A stretch of 43,596 nt of DNA from Caulobacteraceae bacterium (GTDB lineage Bacteria > Pseudomonadota > Alphaproteobacteria > Caulobacterales > Caulobacteraceae). Of the stretch, positions 1-9,480 are shown piece by piece. Numbering within the stretch: position 1 is the stretch's first letter; the number at the start of each line of letters is the position of its first letter. The translations under genes and the position numbers were made by a program. The notes under the pieces are model-generated. The model ran no database searches. It was not told the origin of the DNA and saw only the letters and a list, made by a program, of their open reading frames with translations. Where the stretch lies: contig JAIEQC010000048.1 in assembly GCA_019748055.1 (NCBI GenBank), positions 1-43,596 of the forward strand, given 5' to 3'.

Positions 1-44
1 ACTTCTAAGCCAAAGCTCAGAAGACAAGTCGAAACACCAAGCAG

Positions 45-74
45 GGGCCCGCCGGATCACTCCGGCGGGCCCTT
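45..74 (+). terminator. Terminator hairpin of a gene left of the window
   Basis: A perfect 12-bp stem (45-56 with 61-72) closes a TCAC loop and is followed by a short T/C-rich tail. It sits before the capsule-type gene and must end transcription of a gene outside the window, or act in both directions. Confidence 0.75.
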
Positions 75-124
75 CGCCTTGGCGGATCGCCGCCCGCGAT
101 CTAAAGCGCGGGCTGGACGCTTCC

Positions 125-1309
125 TTGGAAAGACCGCGCGTGCGTCGACGCTTCCTGCTCGTCAATCTGCCGTACGGTCCTTTCGGCCGGGAGTTCGCAA
201 CCGCCTTGAGGTCGCGCGGCGGCGATGTCGGGCACATGATCTTCAATGCCGGCGACGTCATCTCGCGCCGCGGTCCTGGCGGGATCGAGTATCGGGGCGC
301 GGTCGCCGACTGGCCGGCGACATATCGCGCCCTGGCGCCGCATTGGACCGACGTCGTGATCTACGGCGAAGGCCGCTGGCAGACGCGGCCCGTGCTGGAG
401 ACCGCCGGCAGTCATCCCAGGGTGTGGATTCTTGAAAACGGCTACTTCCGACCGGACTGGGTGACGCTTGAGAGGGACGGGGTGGCGGCGGCGAGTTCCG
501 TTCTGCCACGATCCGCCGAGGGGTATGCAGGGCATGCGGTCGATGCGCCGGAGCCCGACCCGGTCGGTTCCGTGACCCGGCCCCTCGTCATGGCCGTGGC
601 ACGGTACTGGCTCGCGGAGCGCTTCCTGCCGATCTACTCTCGGCCGGATTCGGGTTTCGAACCCCCACCCTGGAGACAGGCCGTCGGTCATGCCCGGCGC
701 TGGCTGAAGCTGCGCCTCGGTAAACCGGTGAACGCAGGCGAGGTGATCGGGCAGGGACCGTTCGTCTTGGTCTGTCTTCAGCGCGAAGGGGACAGCCAAC
801 TGACGCGGCATTCGGCGCTCACGACGAATGCGGCGTTTCTGGATGCCGTCTTGTCGGACTTCGCCCGCAACGCGCCGCAGCGCCTCAGGCTCGTCGTCAA
901 GAACCATCCGCTGGACCCGGCCGTTATCGATCAGTCGGCCTCGACCCGGACGATCGCCAAGCGCCACGGCGTCGCCGATCGAGTCAGCTTCATCGACGGG
1001 GGAGCCATGGCCGCCCTCTGTCGTGCATCGTGCGGACTGGTGGTGAACAACTCCAGCGCCGCGCTTGCGGCCTTGGGGTTCGGAACGCCGGTCAAGGTTT
1101 TGGGTCGTGCCTTCTTCGACTTCGAGGGCCTGACGCACCAAGGTCCGCTGGCGTCGTTCTGGACGCGCCCCCTCGGACCCGACACTGAACTTTTCCTCCG
1201 GTTCCGTTCGGCCGTCATCGCCCGAACTCAGATCAACGGGAGCTTCGAAGGCCCGCGCCTGCGGCGGCGCACTGCGGAGCGGATCGCGGAACGAATGATC
1301 GCGGCTTGA
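125..1309 (+). CDS. KpsS/LipB-like capsular polysaccharide protein
   Basis: About 394 aa, resembling the capsule synthesis/export family (KpsS/LipB), whose better-known members are beta-Kdo transferases that build the lipid linker of group 2 capsules at the inner face of the cytoplasmic membrane. The N-terminal part has the family-like stretch ENGYFRPDWVTLERDG (about residues 105-120), and the C-terminal part has VVNNSSAALAALGFGTPVKV followed by GRAFFDFEGLTHQG, the usual nucleotide-sugar-side signature. The open frame begins at a TTG (125); a GTG at 140 is an alternative. No other capsule gene is nearby, so this is an orphan copy whose glycan product cannot be told from context. Its stop overlaps the open frame of msrA, but the likely msrA start lies 50 bases further on. 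Confidence 0.8.
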   Translation: MERPRVRRRFLLVNLPYGPFGREFATALRSRGGDVGHMIFNAGDVISRRGPGGIEYRGAVADWPATYRALAPHWTDVVIYGEGRWQTRPVLETAGSHPRVWILENGYFRPDWVTLERDGVAAASSVLPRSAEGYAGHAVDAPEPDPVGSVTRPLVMAVARYWLAERFLPIYSRPDSGFEPPPWRQAVGHARRWLKLRLGKPVNAGEVIGQGPFVLVCLQREGDSQLTRHSALTTNAAFLDAVLSDFARNAPQRLRLVVKNHPLDPAVIDQSASTRTIAKRHGVADRVSFIDGGAMAALCRASCGLVVNNSSAALAALGFGTPVKVLGRAFFDFEGLTHQGPLASFWTRPLGPDTELFLRFRSAVIARTQINGSFEGPRLRRRTAERIAERMIAA

Positions 1310-1362
1310 AACCGAAGCGGACGGGCGGTCGTATGTCCGGCGTCCCTGCGAGAGAATGGTTC

Positions 1363-1983
1363 ATGCGCCCGCGATCTTTGCCCGCCCTCTTCGCCGCACT
1401 GGGTTTGATCGTGGCCTGCGGGCCAGATCCGGCGCCCGAGGCCGCGCCTGCCGTTCAGGGGCCGGTTGAGGTCGCGGTATTCGCCGGCGGCTGTTTCTGG
1501 TCAGTGGAGAAGAACTTCGAGGACATGCCGGGCGTGGTGTCGGCTGTGTCGGGGTTCGCCGGAGGACGCGTCGCCAATCCGACCTATGACCAGGTCGTTC
1601 GAGGCGGCACGGGACATCTGGAAGCCGTTCAGGTGACCTTCGACCCTCGCAGGATCAGCTACCGCCAACTGGTCGACCGGTTCTGGCGCACCATCGATCC
1701 CACGGACGTGGGCGGCCAGTTCTGCGATCGCGGCGCGCCCTATGGCACCGCGGTGTTCGCCACGGCAGTCCAGAAACCGCTCGCCTTGGCGTCGCGTGCC
1801 GAAGCGGCGTCGCGGGTGCGCGGTTTCGCCACGCCGGTGCGCGACGCGGCTCGTTTCTGGCCAGCCGGAGCGGAGCATCAGGATTTCGCGCGGCGCAACC
1901 CTGTGCGTTATGGCGGCTACAGCCGTTTCTGCGGTCGGGACGCGCGCCTACGGGCCATATGGGGCGATCAGGCCGCAGGCTGA
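1363..1983 (+). CDS. msrA: Peptide methionine sulfoxide reductase MsrA, predicted lipoprotein
   Basis: Reduces methionine-S-sulfoxide in proteins. The catalytic motif AGGCFW is present with the nucleophile at Cys44, and a possible resolving cysteine lies near the C-terminus (SRFCGRD). The frame is open from a TTG at 1306, but the start at 1363 is preferred: it has an AGAGAA ribosome site just upstream and gives a clean lipoprotein signal, a hydrophobic stretch ending IVAC-G with the lipidated cysteine at residue 19. The enzyme would then act in the periplasm, unlike the usual cytosolic MsrA. Length (206 aa including signal) is normal. It sits between the capsule-type gene and a PhoB box, so it is probably transcribed separately from the downstream receptor. 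Confidence 0.9.
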   Translation: MRPRSLPALFAALGLIVACGPDPAPEAAPAVQGPVEVAVFAGGCFWSVEKNFEDMPGVVSAVSGFAGGRVANPTYDQVVRGGTGHLEAVQVTFDPRRISYRQLVDRFWRTIDPTDVGGQFCDRGAPYGTAVFATAVQKPLALASRAEAASRVRGFATPVRDAARFWPAGAEHQDFARRNPVRYGGYSRFCGRDARLRAIWGDQAAG

Positions 1984-2023
1984 CCCCAGATGCTGTGTGT
2001 GGCCGCAGCGACACCCTGTGGCG

Positions 2024-2052
2024 CTGTCACACGTCTGTCACATGATTGTCGG
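2024..2052 (+). promoter_or_regulatory. PhoB box (three 11-bp-spaced repeats) upstream of the TonB-dependent receptor
   Basis: CTGTCAC (2024-2030), four bases, CTGTCAC (2035-2041), four bases, then TTGTCGG (2046-2052). The first two repeats match the Pho box consensus CTGTCAT-N4-CTGTCAT at 6 of 7 positions each with exact spacing, and the third is a weaker extension. It lies about 94 bases before the receptor's start codon and after the msrA stop, as expected for a PhoB-activated promoter. This predicts induction of the receptor under phosphate limitation. Confidence 0.85.
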
Positions 2053-2145
2053 CTGACCGTATGACCGGGGTCCTAGACGGGGCGGGATTTCGGGCCGGGG
2101 TCCGCGCTGTGCGGCCGCATGCCTTCCATCGGGGATACGACAACC

Positions 2146-4644
2146 ATGATGAACCGCAAGAGCGCGTTCTGGGCGACCACCGCCCTGTTCACCGGCCTCA
2201 TGGCCGCTGGGGCCGCCTCGGCCCAATCGACCGGCACCGACGCGGCTGAAGCCACCGTCGTCGAGGAAGTGGTCGTCACGGGCCGCCGCGGTCCGCGCAA
2301 CATCGACGGCGCCATCGTGGCCGAAACCGTCGCCAAGACGCGCTCCTCGATCACGCAGGAGTTCATTGCGACGCAGCAGCCCGGCCAAACCATCCTGCAG
2401 TCGCTGAACCTGGTCCCCGGCGTGAACTTCTACAATGCCGACCCGTACGGCACGTCGGGCGGAAACATCCGTCTGCGCGGCTTCGACGGCAACCGCGTGT
2501 CGCTGACCTTCGACGGCATTCCGCTGAACGACACCGGGAACTACGCCACCTACACCAACCAGCAGCTGGATCCGGAACTGATCGAGCGTGCCACCGTCAA
2601 CCAGGGCACGACCGACGTCGACAGCCCCACGGCGGCCTCGACCGGCGGCACCATCAACTACCAGTCTCGCCGCCCTGCAAACGAGTTCGGCGGATGGTAC
2701 CAGGCCTCTTTCGGCGACTTCGACTACAACCGCTTCATGTTCCTGATGGACACGGGTGAGTTCGGTCCGCTGGGAACGAGCGCCTGGTTCGCCGTTTCCC
2801 GCCAGAACTATGACAAGTTCAAAGGTCGCGGCGACCTGCAGAAGACCCAGTTCAACGCCCGCATCTACCAGCCGCTGGGCGACAACGGCGACTTCCTGGC
2901 GCTGTCGGGTCACTACAACGAGAACCGGAACAACAACTACCTCGGCCCGAACATCGGCAACGCCGACCGCTCGGTCCTGCCGCAGGTGGAAACCGATCCG
3001 CGCGGCTGGGACATCGACTTCGACCTGACCTACATCGCGCCCACCTTCCGCAACGGCGTGGCCGACAACGACGCGAACGGCACCAACTACTGGGGCCTGC
3101 GCATCAACCCGTCGAACACCGGCAACATCCGCGGCAACTCGCGCTTCACCCTCGCCGAAGGCCTGGTCCTGACGGTCGACCCGTCGTTCCAGTACACCCT
3201 GGCCAACGGCGGCACCCAGCAGGCCGTCCTGTCGGAAACCGACGCTCTGCTGCGCGGCACCTTCACGACCGGCGGCGTCGATCTGAACGGCGACGGCGAC
3301 ACCCTGGACCGCGTCCGCGTCATGACGCCGTCGAACACCAACACGCACCGCTATGGCCTCAACACCTCGCTGATCTGGGATCTGAACGCCCAACACCGCA
3401 TCCGCGCCGCTTACGCGTATGACTGGGGTCGTCACCGCCAGAACGGTCACTATGGCTTCATCGACTTCGTGAACCCGATCGATCCGCGCTTCCGCGACTG
3501 GTTCGGCGGCCGCAATGCCGAAGAAAACCGCGTCGTCAACCGCAACGGCTATGCCCTGCAGTCGCGCGACCGCCTGTCCTACGCCGAGCTGAACCAGTTC
3601 TCCCTGGAATACCGCGGCCTGTTTCTCAACGACGCCCTGACGGTGTCGCTGGGCGTGCGTGCCCCGTTCTTCAAGCGTGAGCTGAACCAGTACTGCTTCT
3701 CGCAGAACTCCTCGTCGAACGTGCGATGCACGTCCGAGCTGCCGAACGCCACTCTGGCCAATGGCAACGTGACATTCGCCAGCACGGGCGCAACGCAGTT
3801 CATCGCGCCCTATGCGCGTGAAGTGGAATACGACGACCTGCTGCCGAACGTCGGCGTGTCCTACCGCTTCGGCGAAGGTCACTCGGTCTACGCCAGCTAC
3901 GCCGAGACCCTGTCGGCGCCGCGCACCGACAGCCTGTACGTCGTGCGCCGTCTGGCCGACAACTCGATCGGCAATCCGACCGTTCAGCCGGAATCGGCTC
4001 AGACGGTCGACGTCGGTTACCGTTACAGCAGCGGCACGGTCGTCGCCTCGGCCGCCGGCTTTTTCACCAACTACGACAACCGCATCGTCAACACCTTCGA
4101 TGAAGACCTGAACACCTTCGTCGACCGTAACGTCGGTTCGGTGGAGCTGATGGGCTTCGAAGGGTCGATCGGCTGGTCGCCGGTCGAAGCGCTGAGCCTC
4201 TACGGCTCCATCGCCTACCTGGACGGTGAACTGCAGGAGAACTACCGCTTCAACGCCGCCGGCGACCAATTGCCGACCGCCGGCAAGAAGCTGGTGGAAA
4301 CGCCGGACTGGACCGCCGCGCTGCGCGTGAACTACGAGTTCAACGACATCTTCTCGGCCGGCATCCAGGGCAAGTACACCGGCGAGCGCTGGATCACCGA
4401 CGTGAACGACATGAAGGATGACGCCTTCACCCTGGTGGACGTCGACGCCCGCATCGACTTCGCCCCGCTGGGCTTCGAAGGCGCCTACCTTCAGTTCAAC
4501 GTCACCAACGTGACCGACGAGAACTACTACGCCGGCCTGGGCACCCGCGCCTCGGCCACGCCGGGCACGCTCGGCTATGGCGTGCCGTTCGCCACCACGG
4601 GCGCCCCGCGCACCTGGATGGCCACCCTGCGCGTCGCCTACTGA
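2146..4644 (+). CDS. TonB-dependent outer-membrane receptor, predicted PhoB-regulated
   Basis: An 832-aa outer-membrane receptor that would import a ligand using TonB energy. The start at 2146 (or the next ATG at 2149) gives a signal peptide ending AASA-QS around residue 27. A TonB-box-like EEVVVTGR follows at about residues 40-50. The plug domain then carries LNLVPGVNFYN, RLRGFDGNRV and STGGTINYQSRR, and the barrel ends in the expected aromatic residue (MATLRVAY). There is no N-terminal signalling domain, so it is not a FecA-type transducer. The PhoB box upstream suggests the ligand brings phosphorus, for example a phosphate ester or complexed phosphate; the ligand itself cannot be read from sequence. 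A terminator follows, so it is a single-gene unit. Confidence 0.93.
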   Translation: MMNRKSAFWATTALFTGLMAAGAASAQSTGTDAAEATVVEEVVVTGRRGPRNIDGAIVAETVAKTRSSITQEFIATQQPGQTILQSLNLVPGVNFYNADPYGTSGGNIRLRGFDGNRVSLTFDGIPLNDTGNYATYTNQQLDPELIERATVNQGTTDVDSPTAASTGGTINYQSRRPANEFGGWYQASFGDFDYNRFMFLMDTGEFGPLGTSAWFAVSRQNYDKFKGRGDLQKTQFNARIYQPLGDNGDFLALSGHYNENRNNNYLGPNIGNADRSVLPQVETDPRGWDIDFDLTYIAPTFRNGVADNDANGTNYWGLRINPSNTGNIRGNSRFTLAEGLVLTVDPSFQYTLANGGTQQAVLSETDALLRGTFTTGGVDLNGDGDTLDRVRVMTPSNTNTHRYGLNTSLIWDLNAQHRIRAAYAYDWGRHRQNGHYGFIDFVNPIDPRFRDWFGGRNAEENRVVNRNGYALQSRDRLSYAELNQFSLEYRGLFLNDALTVSLGVRAPFFKRELNQYCFSQNSSSNVRCTSELPNATLANGNVTFASTGATQFIAPYAREVEYDDLLPNVGVSYRFGEGHSVYASYAETLSAPRTDSLYVVRRLADNSIGNPTVQPESAQTVDVGYRYSSGTVVASAAGFFTNYDNRIVNTFDEDLNTFVDRNVGSVELMGFEGSIGWSPVEALSLYGSIAYLDGELQENYRFNAAGDQLPTAGKKLVETPDWTAALRVNYEFNDIFSAGIQGKYTGERWITDVNDMKDDAFTLVDVDARIDFAPLGFEGAYLQFNVTNVTDENYYAGLGTRASATPGTLGYGVPFATTGAPRTWMATLRVAY

Positions 4645-4670
4645 TCGGCGGCTTTTCAGGAACGACTTGG

Positions 4671-4705
4671 AAGGGCGGTCCGGAGACGGGCCGCCCTTTC
4701 TCTTT
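4671..4705 (+). terminator. Rho-independent terminator after the TonB-dependent receptor
   Basis: AAGGGCGGTCC (4671-4681) pairs with GGGCCGCCCTT and is followed by the T/C-rich run TCTCTTTTC. It is 27 bases beyond the receptor stop codon. Confidence 0.85.
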
Positions 4706-4831
4706 TCTGCTGCCCCACCGTTCGCGACGCGCTCGCTCATTGCTTGAGGGCGTCGCTGTCCGATCGGGCGTTGAATGCATGTCGCGTCGTGGCCATATGG
4801 CGCGGCTCGCCGCACCGGACACCCCACGCCC

Positions 4832-5838
4832 ATGACCCTGCCCGCCCCCGTCCCCGCCGAATGGTCGCCGCACCGCGCCATGTGGGTCGGCTGGCCCAGC
4901 CATGCGGAGCTGTGGGAGGAGAACCTCAAGCCGGCCCAGGCCGAGGTCGAGGCGCTGGTCCGCGCGCTTGCCGGACCGGGCCGGGAGCGCGTGAAGCTCA
5001 TGGTCGGCAAGCCGGAAGCCCTGCCTGACGCTGAAGCCCGGTTCGCGGGCCTCGACGGCGTTCAGGTGATCGACGGTCGTTTCGGCGACATCTGGTTGAG
5101 GGACACCGGTCCGATTTTCGGTGCGGGGTCGGCTCGCGCTGCGGCCTTCCGCTTCAACGGCTGGGGCGGAAAGTACGAGCTGGAGCATGACGATGCGGTG
5201 GCGACCCAGATCGGCGCGGCATCCGGCACGCCGCTGGACCGGCATGACTTCGTCCTCGAAGGCGGCGCCCTGGAGCACGACGGCGCAGGCACCATCCTGA
5301 CCACGCGGCAGTGCCTGCTGAACCCCAACCGCAATGCGGACTGGACCGAGGCGGCCGCCGAGGCCGCGCTGTCTCAGGCGCTTGGCGCACGCAAGGTGCT
5401 GTGGCTGGACGACGGCCTGTTGAACGACCACACCGACGGCCACGTCGACAACCTGGCCCGCTTCGTCGCGCCGGGCACGGTGGCGCATCCGGTCGCTTGG
5501 GGGAAGGGCGACCCCAACGCCGACGTCTACGCCGAGGTGGCGCAGACTCTTTTGGCCATGACCGACGCCGAGGGACGCGCCTTGAAACTGCTCCCCCTGC
5601 CGTCGCCCGGTTTCGTCGGTGACGAGGACGAGCGACCGATTCCCGCCAGCCACATGAACTTCCTGATCGCCAACGGCGCGGTGATCGTGCCGACCTACGG
5701 CAGCGAGCAGGCCGCGCGCCTGGTGGGCGAGGGCTTGAAGTCCGTCTACCCAGATCGCGAGATCATCCTCCTGCCGTCCATCGCCATCCTGTCGGGCGGC
5801 GGATCCTTCCACTGCATCTCCCAGCAGGAGCCCGCCTG

Positions 5839-5839
<1 letters not shown>
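4832..5839 (+). CDS. aguA: Agmatine deiminase
   Basis: Hydrolyses agmatine to N-carbamoylputrescine and ammonia in the arginine-decarboxylase route to putrescine. Member of the guanidino-group-modifying (peptidyl-arginine-deiminase-type) family: GDIWLRDTGP, EGGALEHDG, NDHTDGHVDN and the catalytic cysteine at residue 328 in GGGSFHCISQQEP are all present. The start at 4832 gives 335 aa and the typical opening PAEWSPHRAMWVGWP; the frame stays open to 4775 but the extra residues do not look like the family. The stop overlaps the start of aguB by one base (TGATG), so the two are translationally coupled. No arginine decarboxylase of the SpeA type is in the window. Confidence 0.95.
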
Positions 5840-6688
<849 letters not shown>

Positions 6689-6714
<26 letters not shown>

Positions 6715-7330
6715 GCGTCCGGCGCTCGGCGGCGCAGCCGGGGCTCTCCAGCGTATCGCGGCGTGCTTCGGCGACTTCCGCGGCAGCGCGGTCGAGCAGG
6801 TCGCGGATCGCCGGGTCCGACGTCACGGCGTCGAGCGCCGCGGCCCCTAAGGACAGTCCGGCACGCGACGTGGCCGCGTCGGTGAGGCCGCACAGGACTT
6901 CGGATTCAGCCAGGTCGCCGACGCGTACGGCGATCGCACCGACGCGGTCGGGTGCGAGATAGGACAAGGCCCCGCCATAGGCCGCCGCAAGCGCGGCGCG
7001 ACGCGACGCGCCAACCTGGCGGCCCTCACCGGGCCTCAGCCGGGCGCAGACGCCGTCGACGGGCGTCGCGGCAAGCGGAACTCGGGAGTCAACCTCCCGG
7101 GCCAACCGCTCGAACACGGCGGTCAGCGCCGGGCGAGGCGGCGCCGCCAATCGCGCGCCTACGGCACAGTCGAAATGCTGGGCGGCGACGCGAGGGTGAA
7201 GTTCCAGATGCGCCTGCGCGAACAGGAGGCGGTCGTCTGGCAGAGGCGTGCCGAGCGGGAGCTGGGGCGGCGAGGCGCAGGCGGACGCGAGGCCCGCCGC
7301 GCCCGTCAGGATCAGCCGCCGGCGGTCCAC
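6689..7330 (-). CDS. PAP2/class A acid phosphatase homologue lacking catalytic residues
   Basis: A 213-aa exported protein. The N-terminus (DRRRLILTGAAGLASAC) could be a lipoprotein or Tat-like signal. The body follows the layout of Caulobacterales PAP2/PhoN-type phosphatases: HFDCAVGA early, then YLAPDRVGAIAVRVGDLAES, SEVLCGL, GLSLGAAALDAV and a C-terminal AEVAEARRD helix. The residues that do the chemistry are not there: no K-x6-RP, no SGH (GASRRA stands in that region), and CGVH-x-x-SD has become CGLTDAAT. It is also shorter than the usual 250-280 aa. I read it as a pseudoenzyme. It starts at a GTG that overlaps the end of the upstream lipoprotein gene by 19 bases, so the two are probably co-transcribed. 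Homology is judged by eye. Confidence 0.6.
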
Positions 7331-7785
7331 GTCAGGGTCACAGAGGTTTCGGGTCGGCCGCCCTCAGCCGCGATCGGAGAGGCCACGACTTGAACCCCGG
7401 CGCCCGACGCGTCCTGCGCCGCCGCGCCGTAAGCGCGCGCCTCGCCCTGAGTCATGGTCATGACGGTCGCCAGACCGGCGGCCTCGGCATGGCCGCGGTG
7501 GAACTCGACGACGGCGTCGGGGGACAGCGCGGTCTGATAGGTCACCATGCCGCCCGGTCCCTCAGGTCCGTCGGCGACGGTCGCTGATCCGTCCGGCGTG
7601 CCGTCCTGCGGCAGCACGGCATAGGCGGGGGCCTTGGCGGCTGCAGGGCGACCGGCTGCCATGGGTGTCTTGGGAGCGGACTCTGCCGCGGCCGGCGCTT
7701 CGGCGGCGGCGTCGTCCGCCGGCTGGGAACAGGCGCCCAGGGTCAGCCCGGCCGTCGCCAGGAGGGCAAGCCACATCCCCTTCAT
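7312..7785 (-). CDS. Unknown lipoprotein with an Ala/Pro-rich linker
   Basis: The preferred start at 7785 gives 157 aa beginning with a lipoprotein signal peptide (WLALLATAGLTLGAC). A low-complexity Ala/Pro linker of about 45 residues follows, then a small domain of about 90 residues from YAVLPQDG to the end with VTYQTALSPDAVVEFHRGHA. I recognise no family. The frame remains open up to 7881, but the extra residues look non-coding. The end overlaps the start of the PAP2-like gene, and a small hydrophilic protein gene lies just upstream, so the three may form one transcript. Confidence 0.65.
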   Translation of the reverse strand: MKGMWLALLATAGLTLGACSQPADDAAAEAPAAAESAPKTPMAAGRPAAAKAPAYAVLPQDGTPDGSATVADGPEGPGGMVTYQTALSPDAVVEFHRGHAEAAGLATVMTMTQGEARAYGAAAQDASGAGVQVVASPIAAEGGRPETSVTLTWTAGG

Positions 7786-7877
7786 TCTCAAGGTCACTTT
7801 CCCGTTCAACCGAAGCGTCACGTTGGCCCAGACTCGCGGCGCCAGCAAGGCGCCGGTGCGGCGGCGATCGGCCCGCG

Positions 7878-8204
7878 TCACCCGGTCGCGGCGTCGGCCC
7901 CGTGCTGCTCCTCGACGGCGCCGTCGCCGCCCGTGCCGGTGTTTTTCACCGGATCGGCGTCGACGCGCTTCGGCTGGGCGTCGGGACCGGAGCGGCCCTG
8001 CTCGGTCAGGCTCCGATTGACCTCGTCCTGGTCCGGATCGACGTCCGAGCCCGAAGCGGAACCTCCACGCAGCGATCCGGCCCGCGTGTCCGACCCCATG
8101 TCGCTGCCGGTCAGGGCGTCCTTAAGGCGGTCAGGCTCGCGCCCCAGATCGGGCTTCTCGCCCATCTGGTCGGCTTCGCGGCCCTCGTGGTTCTGGTCGG
8201 CCAT
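7878..8204 (-). CDS. Small hydrophilic, probably disordered protein
   Basis: A 108-aa protein rich in Asp, Glu, Gly and Lys, with no hydrophobic core, signal or membrane helix. The ATG at 8204 has a good AGGAG site seven bases upstream, which decides the start against the longer open frame from 8258. The composition (ADQNHEGREADQMGEK, then GSDMGSDTRAGSLRGG) resembles small stress-related hydrophilins, but no function can be assigned. It is the first gene of the minus-strand group that runs to 6689. Confidence 0.6.
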   Translation of the reverse strand: MADQNHEGREADQMGEKPDLGREPDRLKDALTGSDMGSDTRAGSLRGGSASGSDVDPDQDEVNRSLTEQGRSGPDAQPKRVDADPVKNTGTGGDGAVEEQHGADAATG

Positions 8205-8260
8205 AGGTTGTCTCCTTCGCCCGCATAAGCGACGACGGCCAAGGTCGGTTCCGTGCATGA

Positions 8261-8288
8261 AGAAGGCCGGGATCGCTCCCGGCCTTCT
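8261..8288 (-). terminator. Terminator hairpin after the DHS-like gene
   Basis: A perfect 12-bp stem (8261-8272 with 8277-8288) with a 4-base loop, located 38 bases beyond the DHS-like stop codon and before the small hydrophilic gene. The U-tract is weak, but the placement separates the two minus-strand units. Confidence 0.7.
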
Positions 8289-8325
8289 GAGCCTCCGTCA
8301 CGGACGCTTGCGTCGTGAAGGACCG

Positions 8326-9381
8326 TCAGGCCTTTTCGAACAGCTTCTGCCAGCGGCGCGGCTGGCGCTTCTTCCAGCCTTCGCGGTGGTAGGCGTCCGA
8401 GCCGATCAGGGGAACGACGGTCGTCGCCTCGGCGAAGACCATCTGCTCATAGGTGGTCGAGACCTTGCCCCACGAGGCGGCCTCTTTCAGCGTCGAGGAC
8501 GAGCAGGCGCCGTCGCGGACGTCGGCGACCGTGATCTGGACCGCGTATTTGTGCATGTCGGCCTCGACGCCGAGGATCTCGGCGCAGACGACGGTGTCCT
8601 GGGCGAAGTTCTTGGGGACCCCGCCGCCGACCATGAACAGGCCGGTGGTGCCCGCCGCGATCTTGATGTCGGTCAGTTCGCGGAAGTCGGCGATGGCGTC
8701 CAGCATCATATAGGGCTGGCCGGCGGCGGCCCGCTCCTTCTGGTGCTTGACCAGGCCGAAGCCGGCCGAGCTGTCGACGAAGGCCGGGCAGAAGATCGGC
8801 ACGCCCATCTCATAGGCGGTCTGGATCAGGCTGCCTTCTTTCTTCGCATTCCCCTCCGACAGCCACTTGCCCATCTCCCAGATGAACTCGCGCGAGGAAT
8901 AGCCGCGCGGCTCAAGCCGGTTGGCGATCTCGAGAATCGTGTGGTCGCAGGCCTGGAGCTCTTCCTCGTCGATGTAGGTGTCGTAGATGCGGTCGATGTA
9001 GTTGTCGCGCAGGACGTTGTCGTCGACCGGACCAGCCGCCTGATAGTGCTTGAAGCCGAGCGCCTCGAAGAAATCCATGTCGACGATGGAGGCGCCGGTG
9101 GCGACCACGGCGTCGATCATGCCGAACTTCACCATGTCGCGGTACACATGCATGCAGCCGCCGGCCGAGGTGGAGCCCGCCAGGATCAGCCAGGGCGAGC
9201 AGGTCTCGTCCTCGATCGCCATGTTGAAGATGTCGGCCGCGCGCGCGGTGTCGCGGCTCGAGAACGACATCTTGCGCATGCTGTCGATGATCGGGCGCGC
9301 GTCGAAGCTGGTGATGTCGATGTGCTCCACGACGTTCTGGAGCAGCTGGGCCTTCTGGTTGGACTGAACGGGAGCGTTCAT
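8326..9381 (-). CDS. Deoxyhypusine-synthase-family protein (possible homospermidine synthase)
   Basis: A 351-aa member of the deoxyhypusine synthase (DHS) fold family. In eukaryotes and archaea DHS moves the aminobutyl group of spermidine to a lysine of eIF5A/aIF5A using NAD. Bacteria lack that substrate, and bacterial relatives are thought to act on other amines, for example making homospermidine from putrescine. The NAD-binding and active-site regions are recognisable (ILAGSTSAGG, VATGASIVDMDF, GGGVPKNF), and the catalytic lysine of the eukaryotic enzyme corresponds to Lys306 in EAASWGKVS. It is followed by a terminator and sits 99 bases downstream of an ornithine-decarboxylase-like gene on the same strand, with a terminator hairpin between them. 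A polyamine role is therefore likely but the exact reaction is open. Confidence 0.88.
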   Translation of the reverse strand: MNAPVQSNQKAQLLQNVVEHIDITSFDARPIIDSMRKMSFSSRDTARAADIFNMAIEDETCSPWLILAGSTSAGGCMHVYRDMVKFGMIDAVVATGASIVDMDFFEALGFKHYQAAGPVDDNVLRDNYIDRIYDTYIDEEELQACDHTILEIANRLEPRGYSSREFIWEMGKWLSEGNAKKEGSLIQTAYEMGVPIFCPAFVDSSAGFGLVKHQKERAAAGQPYMMLDAIADFRELTDIKIAAGTTGLFMVGGGVPKNFAQDTVVCAEILGVEADMHKYAVQITVADVRDGACSSSTLKEAASWGKVSTTYEQMVFAEATTVVPLIGSDAYHREGWKKRQPRRWQKLFEKA

Positions 9382-9425
9382 TGCAAGGGTTTCCCTTTGG
9401 TTTGAGCGCCCGTCGTCAAAAGGAA

Positions 9426-9455
9426 CAGCGGCCCGGACGGAGCGACGGGCCGCTG
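9426..9455 (-). terminator. Terminator after the decarboxylase gene
   Basis: A 10-bp GC-rich stem (9426-9435 with 9446-9455) with a 10-base loop. On the minus strand it is followed by TTCCTTTT. It lies 26 bases after the decarboxylase stop and before the DHS-like start, so the DHS-like gene either has its own promoter or depends on read-through. Confidence 0.75.
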
Positions 9456-9480
9456 CTGATTAGAACGCGCGTGTGACGCT

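Noticed and set aside
2038..5010. A 990-aa open frame on the minus strand opposite the TonB-dependent receptor.
   Set aside because: Its translation is low-complexity and Val/Gly/Arg-rich, typical of a mirror frame of a high-GC gene. The plus-strand receptor is clearly real.
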